Assembly: GCA_050084515.1 (NCBI GenBank)
Contig: CM114274.1
Span: forward strand, 11,532,001 to 11,596,000
Origin: Blasia pusilla
Lineage: Eukaryota > Marchantiophyta > Marchantiopsida > Blasiales
DNA length: 64,000 nucleotides
Reading direction: 5' to 3'
The notes beneath the pieces are model-generated. The model worked only from the letters and a program-made list of their open reading frames with translations. It did not search any database and was not told where the DNA came from. A program made the translations under genes and the position numbers. Positions 21,430 to 31,750 of this stretch are shown here, piece by piece (the first letter of the stretch is position 1; each line of letters starts with the position of its first letter).

Positions 21430-23207
21430 GCATCCTTGCAATTATAAAACCTCTAGAGCTACTCTCACGTCCACCACCTTGCCTCTCAAAGTCTCGAAAG
21501 GACGCGGTGATGATCCTCGTGCCCCTCTCACATGATCACTCTCAATCTCACGAGTAATCCCTCAATCACTCAACCCAAACATGCGGCACTCAATCTATAC
21601 TCCCTCTTGTTGAGACGTGTACTATGCGGCAACAAGTAGCGTGGTGCGGCAAACCAACTACTATCATATCATCTCATCGACAAAACATACCCTCAACTTT
21701 GGAAATCCTATACAAGTCTATATCCCCTAAACCCATACATCAACGATGCTCCAAGCATCTACACAAAACCCAATATCCCAAATAACTGCCCAATACTCGA
21801 AATTCCCTCACACGTGCACGGAAACAGATCAGAATGGGTAACCTGAACAAATATCAATGTCGCCTCTCAGCAATTGCGAATCTCGACCCTAACTTGGTCG
21901 TGAATACAAACTCCTCCAATCAGCAAGTCGTACTCCTCTCGTACTGACGATGCTCAAACCTCCTCGATGTGTGATGCAGGTCCAACGGTACGGTGCAGCA
22001 TTGGCAGCACGGAACAACTATAAATGGCACGACACTCGGTGATGGAGTGCGGCACTTAGTGGCATACCCTCCTCAATCAACAACACACGCTCTGCTCTCT
22101 TGTGATGGTGCGGCTCGACGATCTAGACGGTGCGGTGCGGCCATGAACAACATGACGCAACAATTGGCGGCGTGTTGCAACTATGGGCGTCACGGTACGG
22201 TACTCGATCGTCATCAAACGGCTACCAATTTCAAAACATAGCAAAGAGGAAAGAAAAATTTGACCCCATAAATTAGGGGATCATTTGCCCTCCTGGAAAA
22301 TATCCACAGTCGGTCAATGAAAAATTGTTGCCGTGTGACAACAGCAAATCACAAAATCAGCGGTCCTCTTGGACCACCGTCCTATCTTTGGCCATCAACG
22401 GACATCATAGGATGCTGCAAGGGGAACAGATAGATCGCAACGGACGGTCGTCTAGGCGGATAGCCCCGCTAAAGGACGTAGTAGCGACGACGATTGACAG
22501 ACGGAGCAAGAATGGTCTAGATGGACGGTAAAAGTCATTGGTAATTATAATATCTCATATGTGGATAAAAAAAAGTCAATATGTTTCTTTTCCGACTCCA
22601 CTAACCCCTTAAACTAAGGGTCAACTCTCTAAACTTAACTCACATTTGGCTTATATACCATAAAGCCTATAAATCTTGGGTCAACACCCACTAAATAAAG
22701 TTTCCACTCACTTTAACCTCCTAAGTTTCACTTATCCTTTCCACAATAATAAAAGATTTTTTAATTCTCTACCACAACTAAGACGTTACCAAGAATTTCA
22801 AAATTTGCTCCTTCCTCACGATATGGCTATGGCAGCCCGCAATAACTGTCACAACTTCGCGCTCAAATGTTGAAATTTCACACCATTTCTTCTAAACGTG
22901 ATCGGCTTCTTGATCTACAACAACGTCAAATTGGTTTCTTCTTTCAACTTTCGAGAAAAAATTGACACGGATTGTTGTATAGCCCGTGGCCTCTTTTCAC
23001 GGTGGCTATGGCAGCTTCGTAGAAATAGTCCTAATTTTGTGCTTTGATGTCCAAATCGCACACTGTTTCTTTAACAGCGTCCAAAACTTCTTGATCTATA
23101 GCGGAATGAAATTGGTTTTTCCATTTGATCTTCCAGAAGAAATTGAAAGTGACTGTCGTACAACTCGCAGTCTCTTTCTCTTGCAAAAAGTTTGGCAGTG
23201 CTTTCAT

Positions 23208-23308
23208 GTTGATTATTCCCAATGAAAATGTGAAACATGTGAATCTAGCAATCACAGAGCTAGATTGCTAGATTTACATGTTTCACATTTTCATTGTGAA
23301 TAATCAAC
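23208..23308. repeat. 46-bp inverted duplication within LTR
   Basis: Arms 23208-23253 and 23263-23308 are complementary with two mismatches and a 9-base loop. The other LTR copies (43660-43720, 50145-50215) have the left arm sequence once and no right arm, so the fold-back arose here by local inverted duplication. Confidence 0.88.
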
Positions 23309-23771
23309 GCGGTGCTCTCGAGAGCAGCGGCATGGAGCAACCCGCCCCCATACTCAAATTCTACAAAAAATTGGGCAATGCTTCCGCATGCCACTCTTCC
23401 CTACAAAAAATTGGTAAACAAACATCAAAACATAGTAGCTCTTGCTTCTGTAAGCACCCCCAGGAGCCATTGAACGCGGAACACGGTCCCCAACCTACAT
23501 CAAACAACAAGCACCAATGAGCTCCTCCATTGTTTCTCTCTAATCACCTCATTCTCTCTCTTGTAAATCAAATGGAACTTTCCATTGAGGTCTCACAAAT
23601 GTATGCACTCTCTATGTGTCTCATGTCAAACCAAACCCACTCTCTTAATGGAAGGCTTTGGTTACACACACAAGGCAAGGAGGACCATAGCTTCGCTTCC
23701 TACCTCATGCAAGAGGTTCAACAAAGAGAGAATCAGCTCTCAAGCTCTCTCTCTCTCTTGGAGGTATACCC

Positions 23772-24131
23772 AAGGTTGCATGTGGACAAAGTCTGTGTCC
23801 ATGGACATGTCCATGTCCGTCTTATGGATGAACATAGGACGGACCTAAACCTCTTGGACCTAATCCCCATGGAAGGACTTGTCCGTATGGGCCCCACCTT
23901 TCCCTTCTTTCTCATTCCCCTTACTTGCTCTCGTGTTCCATACTCCTCCATTTCTTCCTCCCTCCACCTCTACCCCCTCCTCCCTCATTCCTCCTCTCAT
24001 CCTTGTCTTGCCTTCCATCATGGAATAAAAGTGTGGATCCCATCTCTTGGAACCCGTGTCGGTGGACATGTGCAGACTTGTCCGTCCATGTCTGGCCTAA
24101 GGAAGGACTTGTCCGATTTTGTGCAACCATG
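23772..24131. mobile_element. Mutator-like MITE (360 bp) with 9-bp target duplication
   Basis: The insert interrupts LTR sequence that is continuous in other copies (GAGGTATACCCC...). It is flanked by direct repeats GGTATACCC at 23763-23771 and 24132-24140. Its ends are inverted: GGTTGCA followed by GGACAAAGTC at the left, and GGACTTGTCCG then TGCAACC at the right. A 9-bp duplication with terminal inverted repeats is typical of Mutator-like elements. A related copy in opposite orientation is at 56656-56952. No coding capacity. Confidence 0.82.
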
Positions 24132-24405
24132 GGTATACCCCCTTCCTTCTCCTAAGCTCTCTCCACGGTAACCTATTCTCATTGGTCAACTCCTTGGCTC
24201 TTGATTTGCTATAGCGGATCAAGGGCCATTTCCCAAAGTGGGAAGTCACTATATCAAGAATGATAATTTGCCCAAAATAGTAAATTCCTTAATACGGCTC
24301 CAAATAAGCCGAAACAAAGGGGAAACCTTCTCTATCAGGTTAACCGAGCCCTCAACACGTCATCCTTGACTTCCCGAGGCTGTCCTCCAATATCTCTGAA
24401 GGCAC

Positions 24406-24850
24406 TGTAATGTACAAGAGTTAGAAGAATTGGTCTTTTTATGATAATTTATGGGGTTCAATCCCCAAGAGGATCACCATTATCCGAAAAGAAAGTTAAA
24501 GTGTGTCGTTTATATGAGGTTGTTAGTTATGTTGATATAAAAAGATTCAAACATTCATCCGCTTATTCTCCTTCTCACAAGTACCAAGATTTTTCCTTTC
24601 TTTTGTTCTCTCAAGTGGAATCAAATGAATGCTCAGGCAGATTTGCACTCAGCACCAAAGAACCTCATAGAGATCTCATCAACGAGATGGCTTCTCCTAC
24701 TTTCGGAACTCAATCCGTCCTAGTAGGCTACTCTTTGTCGAACAGATTTCTCACATCTCGATGTTGATTATTCTATTGGTGAAAGTTGCTCTCCCAATCC
24801 ACTCCTCACTCTACAAACCCAATAAGAATTCTCAGACGTATGCATCGCAC
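24406..24850. other. Unassigned sequence between elements
   Basis: A 108-codon + strand frame (24441-24767) has no recognisable domain. Could be a host fragment caught between two family B pieces. Confidence 0.35.
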
Positions 24851-24859
24851 ATCAGCGGA

Positions 24860-26648
24860 GTGGCGTGAGGTTTTGAGGGTCTCCATGTGAGGGACCGCCT
24901 TAACCTTCTTCCGTGTTGTCGTTAGACAAGGGGGAGGTCGTAGAGGAGTTTGTGAGCACATCACCACACACAATGAGTGGTCTTGCCACCTGGGAGTACG
25001 AGATGGACAACCGGGGTAGAGGACCGCATAGGTTTTCGGGTGTTGTAGATACCATAGAGTAGCACAACTTCATTGCGGAGTTTAGGAGTTGGTGTGATTC
25101 ACATCGGGATAGGAACTCTAGAGATTTCAACCCATTCACAACATAGAAGAGCATGTTCCAACACTCAGAAGGCGCACCCATGGACGATTATCATGAGTTC
25201 TCTCAAAGATATGCCCATGAGATTGAGGTATGTAGACTCTACTATGATCCACACTATGTGTCATGGATCGAGCGATTTCCAAATAAAGAGGAAGAGTTAG
25301 GAAAGGCTACTTCCTCTTCTACCAGTGATGTGTTAGGAGGGGTAACTCAAACTAGAGCAGTTGCATCGTCCAGTCGGGTTCGTCCTAGGTTCAACCCTGT
25401 GGTTGAGTTCTTAGCAGAGTTGCGGACGAGCTCTCAAGGGTACGGACGGAGAAGTTGCGGAGCATCCATGACTCCCATAGGCACCCGGGTGAGAGTTTGC
25501 GTGAGGCATTCACTTAATTACATCAGCTGATTAGTATCACTAAGGGGTGATAGAGTCCTAGGGTATCTAGACATGGTACGCGATGATAGACCGAGAGTTG
25601 CAGAAATAGGTTAGGGATGGGGTACTTCATATGTGCACCTCACCTGCGTTGAGAGATGTTTTTGAGACTACAAAGAATATTGAGGGCAACATGGTTGAGG
25701 AGAGCGTAGCAGCCATGGGTTTTGTGCGAGAGCAACCATAATTTCCTGCACCACCAATGCAGCAACGTGGATTTTGGGAGAGGAATGTGGCATCATGAGC
25801 TAAGGGAGGATACCGAGAGCCCATGCCACAGTGACCTACGCCATCATATGCGGCTCAGAAGTAGCCGCTAGGGATTATTTGTTGGGCATGTGGTGGAGCC
25901 TATCATTAGCGCGATTGCAATCATCACGGTAGTTGACGTGTGCCTCAACATGGAGGAGGAGATGGGTCTGCACCACGAGTTTACCAATGTGACCATTGTT
26001 AGGCGAGGTGCATGTTTCAGCCTACACCTTGAGTTACGCCTGGACCGAGGACTAGAGAGGGCACCAAAGCGAGTTGTTGGTTTGGATGGGCCTAGAGGTC
26101 CTGCACGAGGTTGTCCCATAGGAGAATGAGGAGTTGGATTTGCCCGGAGAGGTGGTGGAGTTGCGCGTGGAGGAGGTAGAGGTCCGCCACTTAGACGCAT
26201 CAAGGGAGACGCCAGACGTGAGGTTGGGATGACATGGAGGTTACCTGATGCCGGATCAGTGGCATTGACGTCTTATGGAGCAACCAGAGACATGGAGGAT
26301 TCTGGTTGGATGTGCACGACTACACAAATGGAGGCAGCCTTTGTTGTTGCTCATGGAGCAGCCGTAGAGTTGGATCCACAAAGAGGGAGGCCAGGAAATA
26401 GACCAAGCTTCCTCAGTCTTTCACGTTGTCCAAGGTCATGAGGACCCCATCGATGGGTCTTAATCACAATTCCAAGAGAGTTGATGTTGTTGGTGTGTAG
26501 ACACGGAGGGCGATGGGAGAAGCTAGAGCGACGACTCTTTTTACAAATGCTCATATAGAGCCCGTGTCGAGCATGTTGTTGGGGATGACAATTGATGTGT
26601 GCCATGCCCCACTATTTTCTATCTCTGATGTCACGACATTGAGAGGTA
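24860..26648 (+). pseudogene. gag of a + strand family B copy
   Basis: Colinear with the - strand gag at 41614-40365 and 33146-32600. Shared landmarks are GRGPHRFSGVV, FIAEFRSWCDSHRDRNSRDF, DDYHEFSQRYAHEIE and RPRFNPVVEFLAELR. It then has a glycine/arginine-rich stretch around 26040-26220 and a spacer. Gag would form the particle and bind RNA. Several stops and shifts break it. The match ends at GAGAGGTA (26648), exactly where the - strand LTR begins, and its continuation (protease) is found beyond 44482. Confidence 0.8.
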
Positions 26649-27287
26649 TGTCGTGCGCATACACATCGCTACATAATATACATCACTGTCAACAAACATA
26701 CACACAAACATACACGATCCCATGCTAACTCATGGCATCCAAACAATGAGACTAGAAGTACCAAAATATCTCCAATAAATCACGATCCAATCTCTCTCAA
26801 CACCATAGCTCTCAAATGTATGCACTCTCACATGTCTCTCTCAATGTCAAACCAAACCCACTCTCCTAATGAGAGGCTTGGGTTACCCTCACAAGGCAAG
26901 GGACCATAGCTTCGCCGCCTCGTGCCAAGAGGTTCAACAAAGAGAGAATGAGCTCTCAAGCTCTCTCGCCTTGAGGTATACCCTCTTCCCTCTCCCAAGC
27001 TCTCTCCTCGGTAACCTATGTTTGCAGGTCACCTCCTTGGCTCTTGACATGATGTAGCAGGTCAAGGGCCACTTCCTAAATTGGAAAGTCAACTCTACCA
27101 AATATAGAAACTTGCCCAAAATAGTAAGTTCTCTATATGGCTCCAAATGAGCTGAAACAAAGGGGAAACCTGCTCTCTCAGGTTTCCCGAGACCTCAGCA
27201 AGTGATCCTCGACCTCATGAGCCTGTCCTTAGCTACTTGCGCAGGCGCTCTACTAGATCTCTCCGATCTATCCTAAAAAGTCGTGAC
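26649..27287 (-). repeat. Short-variant LTR of family B
   Basis: On + it starts TGTCGTGCGCATACACATCG and ends GTGACA, so on - it has TG..CA ends. A near-identical 642-bp copy in the same orientation is at 46074-46715 in the same position next to a pol 3' end. Its right half matches the terminal part of the long-variant LTR. Confidence 0.78.
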
Positions 27288-27598
27288 AACTGTCGTGCGC
27301 ATACACATCGCTACAAAACATACATCGTTGTCGATAAACATACACACAAACACGTACGATCCCATGCTAACTCATGACATCCAAACAACGAGACAAGAAG
27401 TACCAAAATATCTCCAATCGCCCCCCTAGCTGGTGGTTAGGTCCCTCTAACTCGAGATAGCCATATATCCCTACCTACCATGACATACATCTCTCGGACG
27501 CTAAGAGAAAAAAGGCCGGGTGCTTATGTGGCCCCATCGTTAGTCGCCTTCTTGTCATCCATGTCACAGACACAAGTCGGAATCTAGAACTACCTACT
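27288..27598 (-). other. 3' untranslated region of family B with LTR-end duplication
   Basis: Sequence 27290-27420 repeats about 130 bp of the left end of the adjacent LTR (26650-26785), giving the order LTR end, LTR start, LTR end-like, pol. The same arrangement exists at 46074-46850. No open frame. Confidence 0.65.
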
Positions 27599-28230
27599 CT
27601 ATGTACATCTGGGACACATCCATCGTCCCTCAAGAACCCTAGTGAGAGGTGGCGTCAGACATGCCATATGCCATCCTCTCAAACATCCATCATAGACTAG
27701 CATAGTGGCTGCACCACGGGCGAAACCACACAAAATACATCGCAAGCCTGCATGAACTACTACTAAGCTCGAATCAACTATATCCTCAATGTTTGGAAGA
27801 TGACATGGCGCACAGTTACGCACATGGTCCTTCCAAACCATACCATCGCGTCTCTCCAATAAGAGAACACCGGATGGAAAAATCTCACGCACTCTCAAGA
27901 TGGTGCGCCATGCAGTCACATCCAACGTCGTAGGTGCCGTCTGCCGTAAGTAGACATAGTCTTTTTGATGAAACCTTTGGATAGTAGGTTGATAACCACC
28001 TCCCTGAATAGTCGCATACCTCAATGTATCCCGATGCTGCGCAATCGCCAAGTTCTCAAATTCCATGGGCATCACTCTCCAAAACAACTTGACCCTCTGA
28101 GAACATGCTTGCATCCATACATCAGGGTCATCAAGATTCAACACCTCACCAACATCTCGACGAATGGACGTAGGTAAATCTGGCTCTCAACCATACAAAG
28201 GCAAGTACGATGAGAAAGACGCTAAGGATG
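27599..28230 (-). pseudogene. Integrase C-terminal region with PHD-like zinc finger, family B
   Basis: The frame 28144-27599 encodes an integrase C-terminal GPY/F-like module (VRQ/LRQ-type strand, then FPSGVLLLERRDGMVWKDHV and RNCAPCHLPN). A PHD-type finger follows at the very C-terminus: CILC, MLVYDGC, GWHMACLTPPL and WMCPRC. PHD fingers usually read histone H3 tail marks, so this could target integration, as chromodomains do in chromoviruses. The third metal ligand, normally Cys in MLxCDGC, is Tyr here and in the copy at 47026. The frame stops at 27599, so the finger is the natural end of pol. Confidence 0.82.
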
Positions 28231-28234
28231 ACTG

Positions 28235-29255
28235 CCTGCTTAATCTGTATGCCATCGCCAATCACGGAAACTGGAGGTCCCAATCTCCTAAGTGACCTCT
28301 CTGCAAGCCATACTTACGTAATCCTCTCTTCACCGTCTGCACATCCCGCTCCGCTAGTCCATCTGCCTCAGGATGATCTCGCGAAGTAGTGCGGTGGTCG
28401 ATCAGCGCCTGATCACACAAGGCTTGAAACTCCCCGTGAAACTTTGTACCCTGGTCTATCAACACCTCAGCTGGTGCATCGTAATGACTCAACACTCGAT
28501 CTAGGAAGGCATATGCCACTCCCTCACTTGCTTTGTCAGGCAATGCAAGCAACTCTATCCAGTTCTAGAAGTGCTCGACCATCACCAACACATAACGACT
28601 ATGGCGCTCCGTCAAAGGCAAAGGTCTTGAAAAATCCAAACTCCATCTATAACCTAAACCCATGATCAGAAGTGGATGTAATTGTGGAGTCGGAGCATTG
28701 AACGATGCTCGGACTCGATCACACACCATGCATCTGGTAACAAATTGCTGAACGTCAATTTGCATGCCTCGCCACCAATATTGTATCTAGAGCAAGCTGT
28801 ACGTCCGCTTCACTCCAAAATGACCCAACTCCTCATGGGCATGATGCACCAAACGTGCTCTCTGCAAAGGATGAGGCACCACACGCACTCTACCATCCTC
28901 CCAAACTCACAACACATGTGTCTCCTCCCACCGGAATCGTCTGGCTCGTTGTAGGATCCAATCCGCTCTCTAGCATCCATTTTGCTTGCAACGCTGCTAG
29001 TATGCAAATACTCCAAGATTACTCCATCGTCGTGAATATCTCGGCCACCTATCGTCTCCTCACCAGCCTCTGGATCTCAGGACTCTCCATCAGACCTTGC
29101 CATCGAAGTCTCAACACTTTGGCTCTCCACAGCCAACAAGCCCAAATAGGTTGACGCGTGCCATCCTGGCACCAACTCCTCATCACTCTCACCATGCCAA
29201 CCAGCTCCAGTCGCATCTCCCTGACTCAGGCATAGGTTACGGCTCAAACCATCTG
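28235..29255 (-). pseudogene. Integrase core, family B
   Basis: A zinc-binding remnant (FVTRCMVCDRVRAS, about 28695-28760) is followed by the catalytic core: WSLDFSRPLPL (first Asp), VLIDQGTKFHG (second Asp, about 28435-28470) and DHPEADGLAERDVQTVKRG, where the Glu of PEADGLAE lies near the expected position of the third acidic residue. Several stops and frame changes occur (for example between 28565 and 28552). A linker rich in Asp and Ser separates it from RNase H. A second copy of the core lies at 47763-48010. Confidence 0.85.
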
Positions 29256-29259
29256 CATC

Positions 29260-29735
29260 TTAGTTGAGCGTCCTAGGTCTATGCACCACCTGGAAGTCAT
29301 ACTCGTGCAATAAAAGAGCCCACCTCGCAAGCTTCTCTATAAGCTTGTCGGACTCCATCAACCACTTAAGTGGATGATGATCAATAATGATAGTAAAGGG
29401 GTTGCCGAATAGATTACACCTGAAATGTGCAACAACCCACACCGCACCCAAGCACTCACCCTCATACGAGCTATACTTTGCCTTTGCAGCGTTGTTTGAG
29501 CAACTAGCATAAGTCACCATAAACTCTCTACCATGATTGTCATGCTAGGTGAGCACGACTCCAAGCCCAACATGCTCCAATCAGTATGCAACTAGAAAGG
29601 ATGCCCCCTGATCAGTCTCCTCAATATGGGCGCGGACGTCAATCTGTCCTTGAACAGCTGAAATGCTCTCTTTTGCTCATCCTCCCAGTGCCACTCCTGA
29701 TCCATCTTGGTCAGCAAGGTTAGCGGCTTTGCAAT
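29260..29735 (-). pseudogene. RNase H domain, family B
   Basis: Clear RNase H blocks read on -: YSSYEGECLGAVWVVAHF, NPFTIIIDHHPLKWLME and the tail YDFQVVHRPRTLN. This matches the later part of the Ty3/gypsy RNase H domain. Upstream, the RT-RNase H junction is readable as FSSIAKPLTLLTKMDQEWHW followed by DEQKRAFQLFKDRL. Frame breaks at about 29520-29640. Confidence 0.87.
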
Positions 29736-30330
29736 CGAACTAAAACCCCATTGGTACAAACAATCCTTCCCCTGAGGATCGATGGCCTAAAATGCGGTCT
29801 TCTACCTGTTCTCCAATGTGATAGGCAGTTGATGGTATCCGACTCGCAAATTCAATGAACTAAAGATCTTTGCATGCCCAATCGCATCAAAGATCTCCTC
29901 AAGGATGGGCATGGCATACCCATCAAACTTCATCTACCGATTGATAGGTCGGTAATCTCCACACACCCGCCTATCCGTCTAGTTGCCATGCACATCCTTC
30001 TTGGCGGGCATGATAGTGGCAGAAGCATACTCTCCATGCGACATCTCCACTAGTCCTGCTCCAACCAATTCTTGGCTCCTACTCTGAATCATAGCCCTCT
30101 CCATGTCACTGTATTTGTAGGGTCATAGGAAGATCGGCGTGTCACTCGACAACTCAATGCAGATCCCTGGACCCTCCAACGTACCCAAATCCTGCATGCT
30201 AAATGCAAAACAGCTCCTATAACTCCTAAGGAACTGATGTATCCAGCGTCGCTCTCCTCTTGTCAACTTAGGGCCCATATCTGGCTCCCAAGTCTCCATC
30301 GTGACTACGGTAGGACTCTCCGGCGCGGGT
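29736..30330 (-). pseudogene. Reverse transcriptase lacking the YxDD block, family B
   Basis: N-terminal RT motifs are easily read: ELVGAGLVEMSHGEYASATI, then PAKKDVHGN, RRVCGDYRPIN, YAMPILEEIFDAIGHAKIFS and HQLPITLENR. The sequence then goes from DCLYQWGF directly to SSIAKPLTLL, which belongs to the connection before RNase H. The segment that should carry PFGL..AP and the catalytic YxDD tetrad is absent, consistent with an internal deletion of roughly 300 bp. Additional stops (TAG/TGA) are present. This copy cannot reverse transcribe on its own. Confidence 0.82.
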
Positions 30331-30559
30331 GTAGGTGGTTGTTATGGTGCAACCCCGTCTTGGACAATAGAACTCTCATCTCCACGTGCAGTACCTAGAA
30401 CCATGCTCGTTGTTGTGACTACCATCTCCTGGCGTACCTGCAAAACATCCCAAGAAGTCCAAGGGTGTCTCTCCTCATCATCCTTGGTGTGTAGATCTCT
30501 TCGGATCTCGCCACCAGCCACTGCCTCAATCGTCTTGGAAGGCGTGGGGCTCACCAACG

Positions 30560-31558
30560 CAACAGTTGTGATCTGTCGCATCCGCAAACAACGCTGCTCA
30601 GCTACTCCTAAGCTGAAAATCCATGTGAAGCAATTCAGGTCCATCGCTTGACCCAAGATATGACGTTATGATGCCTTTGATAGTGACGGTACTGCTATCA
30701 CTCTGGTGGGAAGTCCCATCGCTCGCTCTCACTCATCGGCGTTGGCTCCACCAACCTCTGTACTTGGTCATCCCAAACCAAGCCAGGTTTGGCCTCCTTG
30801 AATGCATGGGGAGCAGGAAAACTCACCAATGTGGGAAAGGCTGCTCACTGCATGCCAATCATGTTGACCAAAGTCAACGGTGGTCGATCATCGTGCCTCA
30901 CTGCCTGTGATCGACGACCTAGATCCAGAATAGAATCCACCAACAAATCGGAGGGGCGCTCCACCCTCGCATACGCCCTCCGCATAACCTCATGTGGAAC
31001 CAAGTTGGTCCACCAAAGACGCGGGCGGTGTGCTCTAGAACCTACACTCGCCGCATCCAAAAACATTTCCTGGCCGATCCATGCGCGCACCTGATGTGCA
31101 CTCGTCACCACGCGGGACCTCGAATCGCCCAAAATCGGCACATTCTCTAGAATGTATGCTGGAGAATGAGATTGATGCTCCTGCAAGGGTCGCAAAATCC
31201 ACATCATCTCCCAAAATAACCTGGACCGAATGTTACCTAATCCGCTACCTCGTCCAACACTCGATTGGCCCTTACACGACCAACCAGCAATGACCAAATC
31301 TATGGCCCCTACCCGCTCCAAGTCTTGCGCCCCCAGCAATGAAATATCCCACGGTAGGAAACTCCGGTATCCTTGGACAACGGACGCAGACAACAAGTCG
31401 GAAAAACGGAGGCGTAACTACGCCACATGATGAAGTGAAGCGCGCCTTGCAACATCATCAATCTCCACATACGAGTACTCTTGCACGCCTAATCCTTCCT
31501 GCAAAACAACCGCTAACCTAGTGCTGATCCCTCTAAAGAGATCCAACACCCAAATATC
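30560..31558 (-). pseudogene. Cytosine-5 DNA methyltransferase domain (DRM/Dnmt3 type) inside family B pol
   Basis: Motif I: VLDLFRGISTRLAVVLQEG, then a VEIDD acidic turn. Motif IV: IDLVIAGWSCKGQSSVGRGS, holding the catalytic Cys (Ser precedes it where most enzymes have Pro). Then SRLFWEMMWILRPLQ, motif VI AYILENVPILGDSR with the ENV triad, and motif VIII ASVGSRAHRPRLWWTNL. A motif X-like ILGQAMDLNCFTWIF lies near 30600-30655. Spacing and order I-IV-VI-VIII-X without circular permutation resemble Dnmt3 more than Dnmt1. One TAG near 31430, a TGA at 30845 and tandem stops near 30700 interrupt it. It lies between protease and RT, so it is part of the element polyprotein. Such an enzyme would methylate cytosines in DNA. 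Confidence 0.85.
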
Positions 31559-31750
31559 CTCCTTTGGGATGCTTCACACAATGGGTGTGGTATCCAAGGA
31601 TGTCATCATAGCACTCTCGGCTACCTCAGGTTCCTCTGACTCGTCACGCTCTGGTGCAAACGTCTCGCTCCACGCGGTCTGCACATGCTCAATGGCTAAG
31701 CGTCAAAGCTCCTCAGTCGAGCCCCAAAGGGGCACCTCTCCTCCACCGAC
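31559..31750 (-). other. Linker between protease and methyltransferase, family B
   Basis: Short acidic/Ser-rich spacer (reading ERDESEEPE-like on the - strand) with frame breaks. No domain. Confidence 0.45.

Larger units (their letters stand above)
21455..24405 (-). repeat. Family B leader plus long-variant LTR, truncated
   Basis: Colinear in the same orientation with 41630-44450, the 5' end of the main family B element. Shared blocks include CTCGAAAGGACGC, ATGCGGCAACAAG, a CGGTACGGTG-rich segment, GTGGCTATGGCAGC and the run CCAAGCCTCTCACT-like to CTTGACCCGCTA-like. The outer terminus (last 40-50 bp ending GTGACA) is missing. It has taken up a MITE (23772-24131) and an inverted duplication (23208-23308). 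The frames inside are not genes. Confidence 0.75.

Noticed and set aside
23530-24171. 213-codon + strand frame
   Set aside because: It spans an LTR and an inserted MITE, with a low-complexity Ser/Leu/Pro translation.
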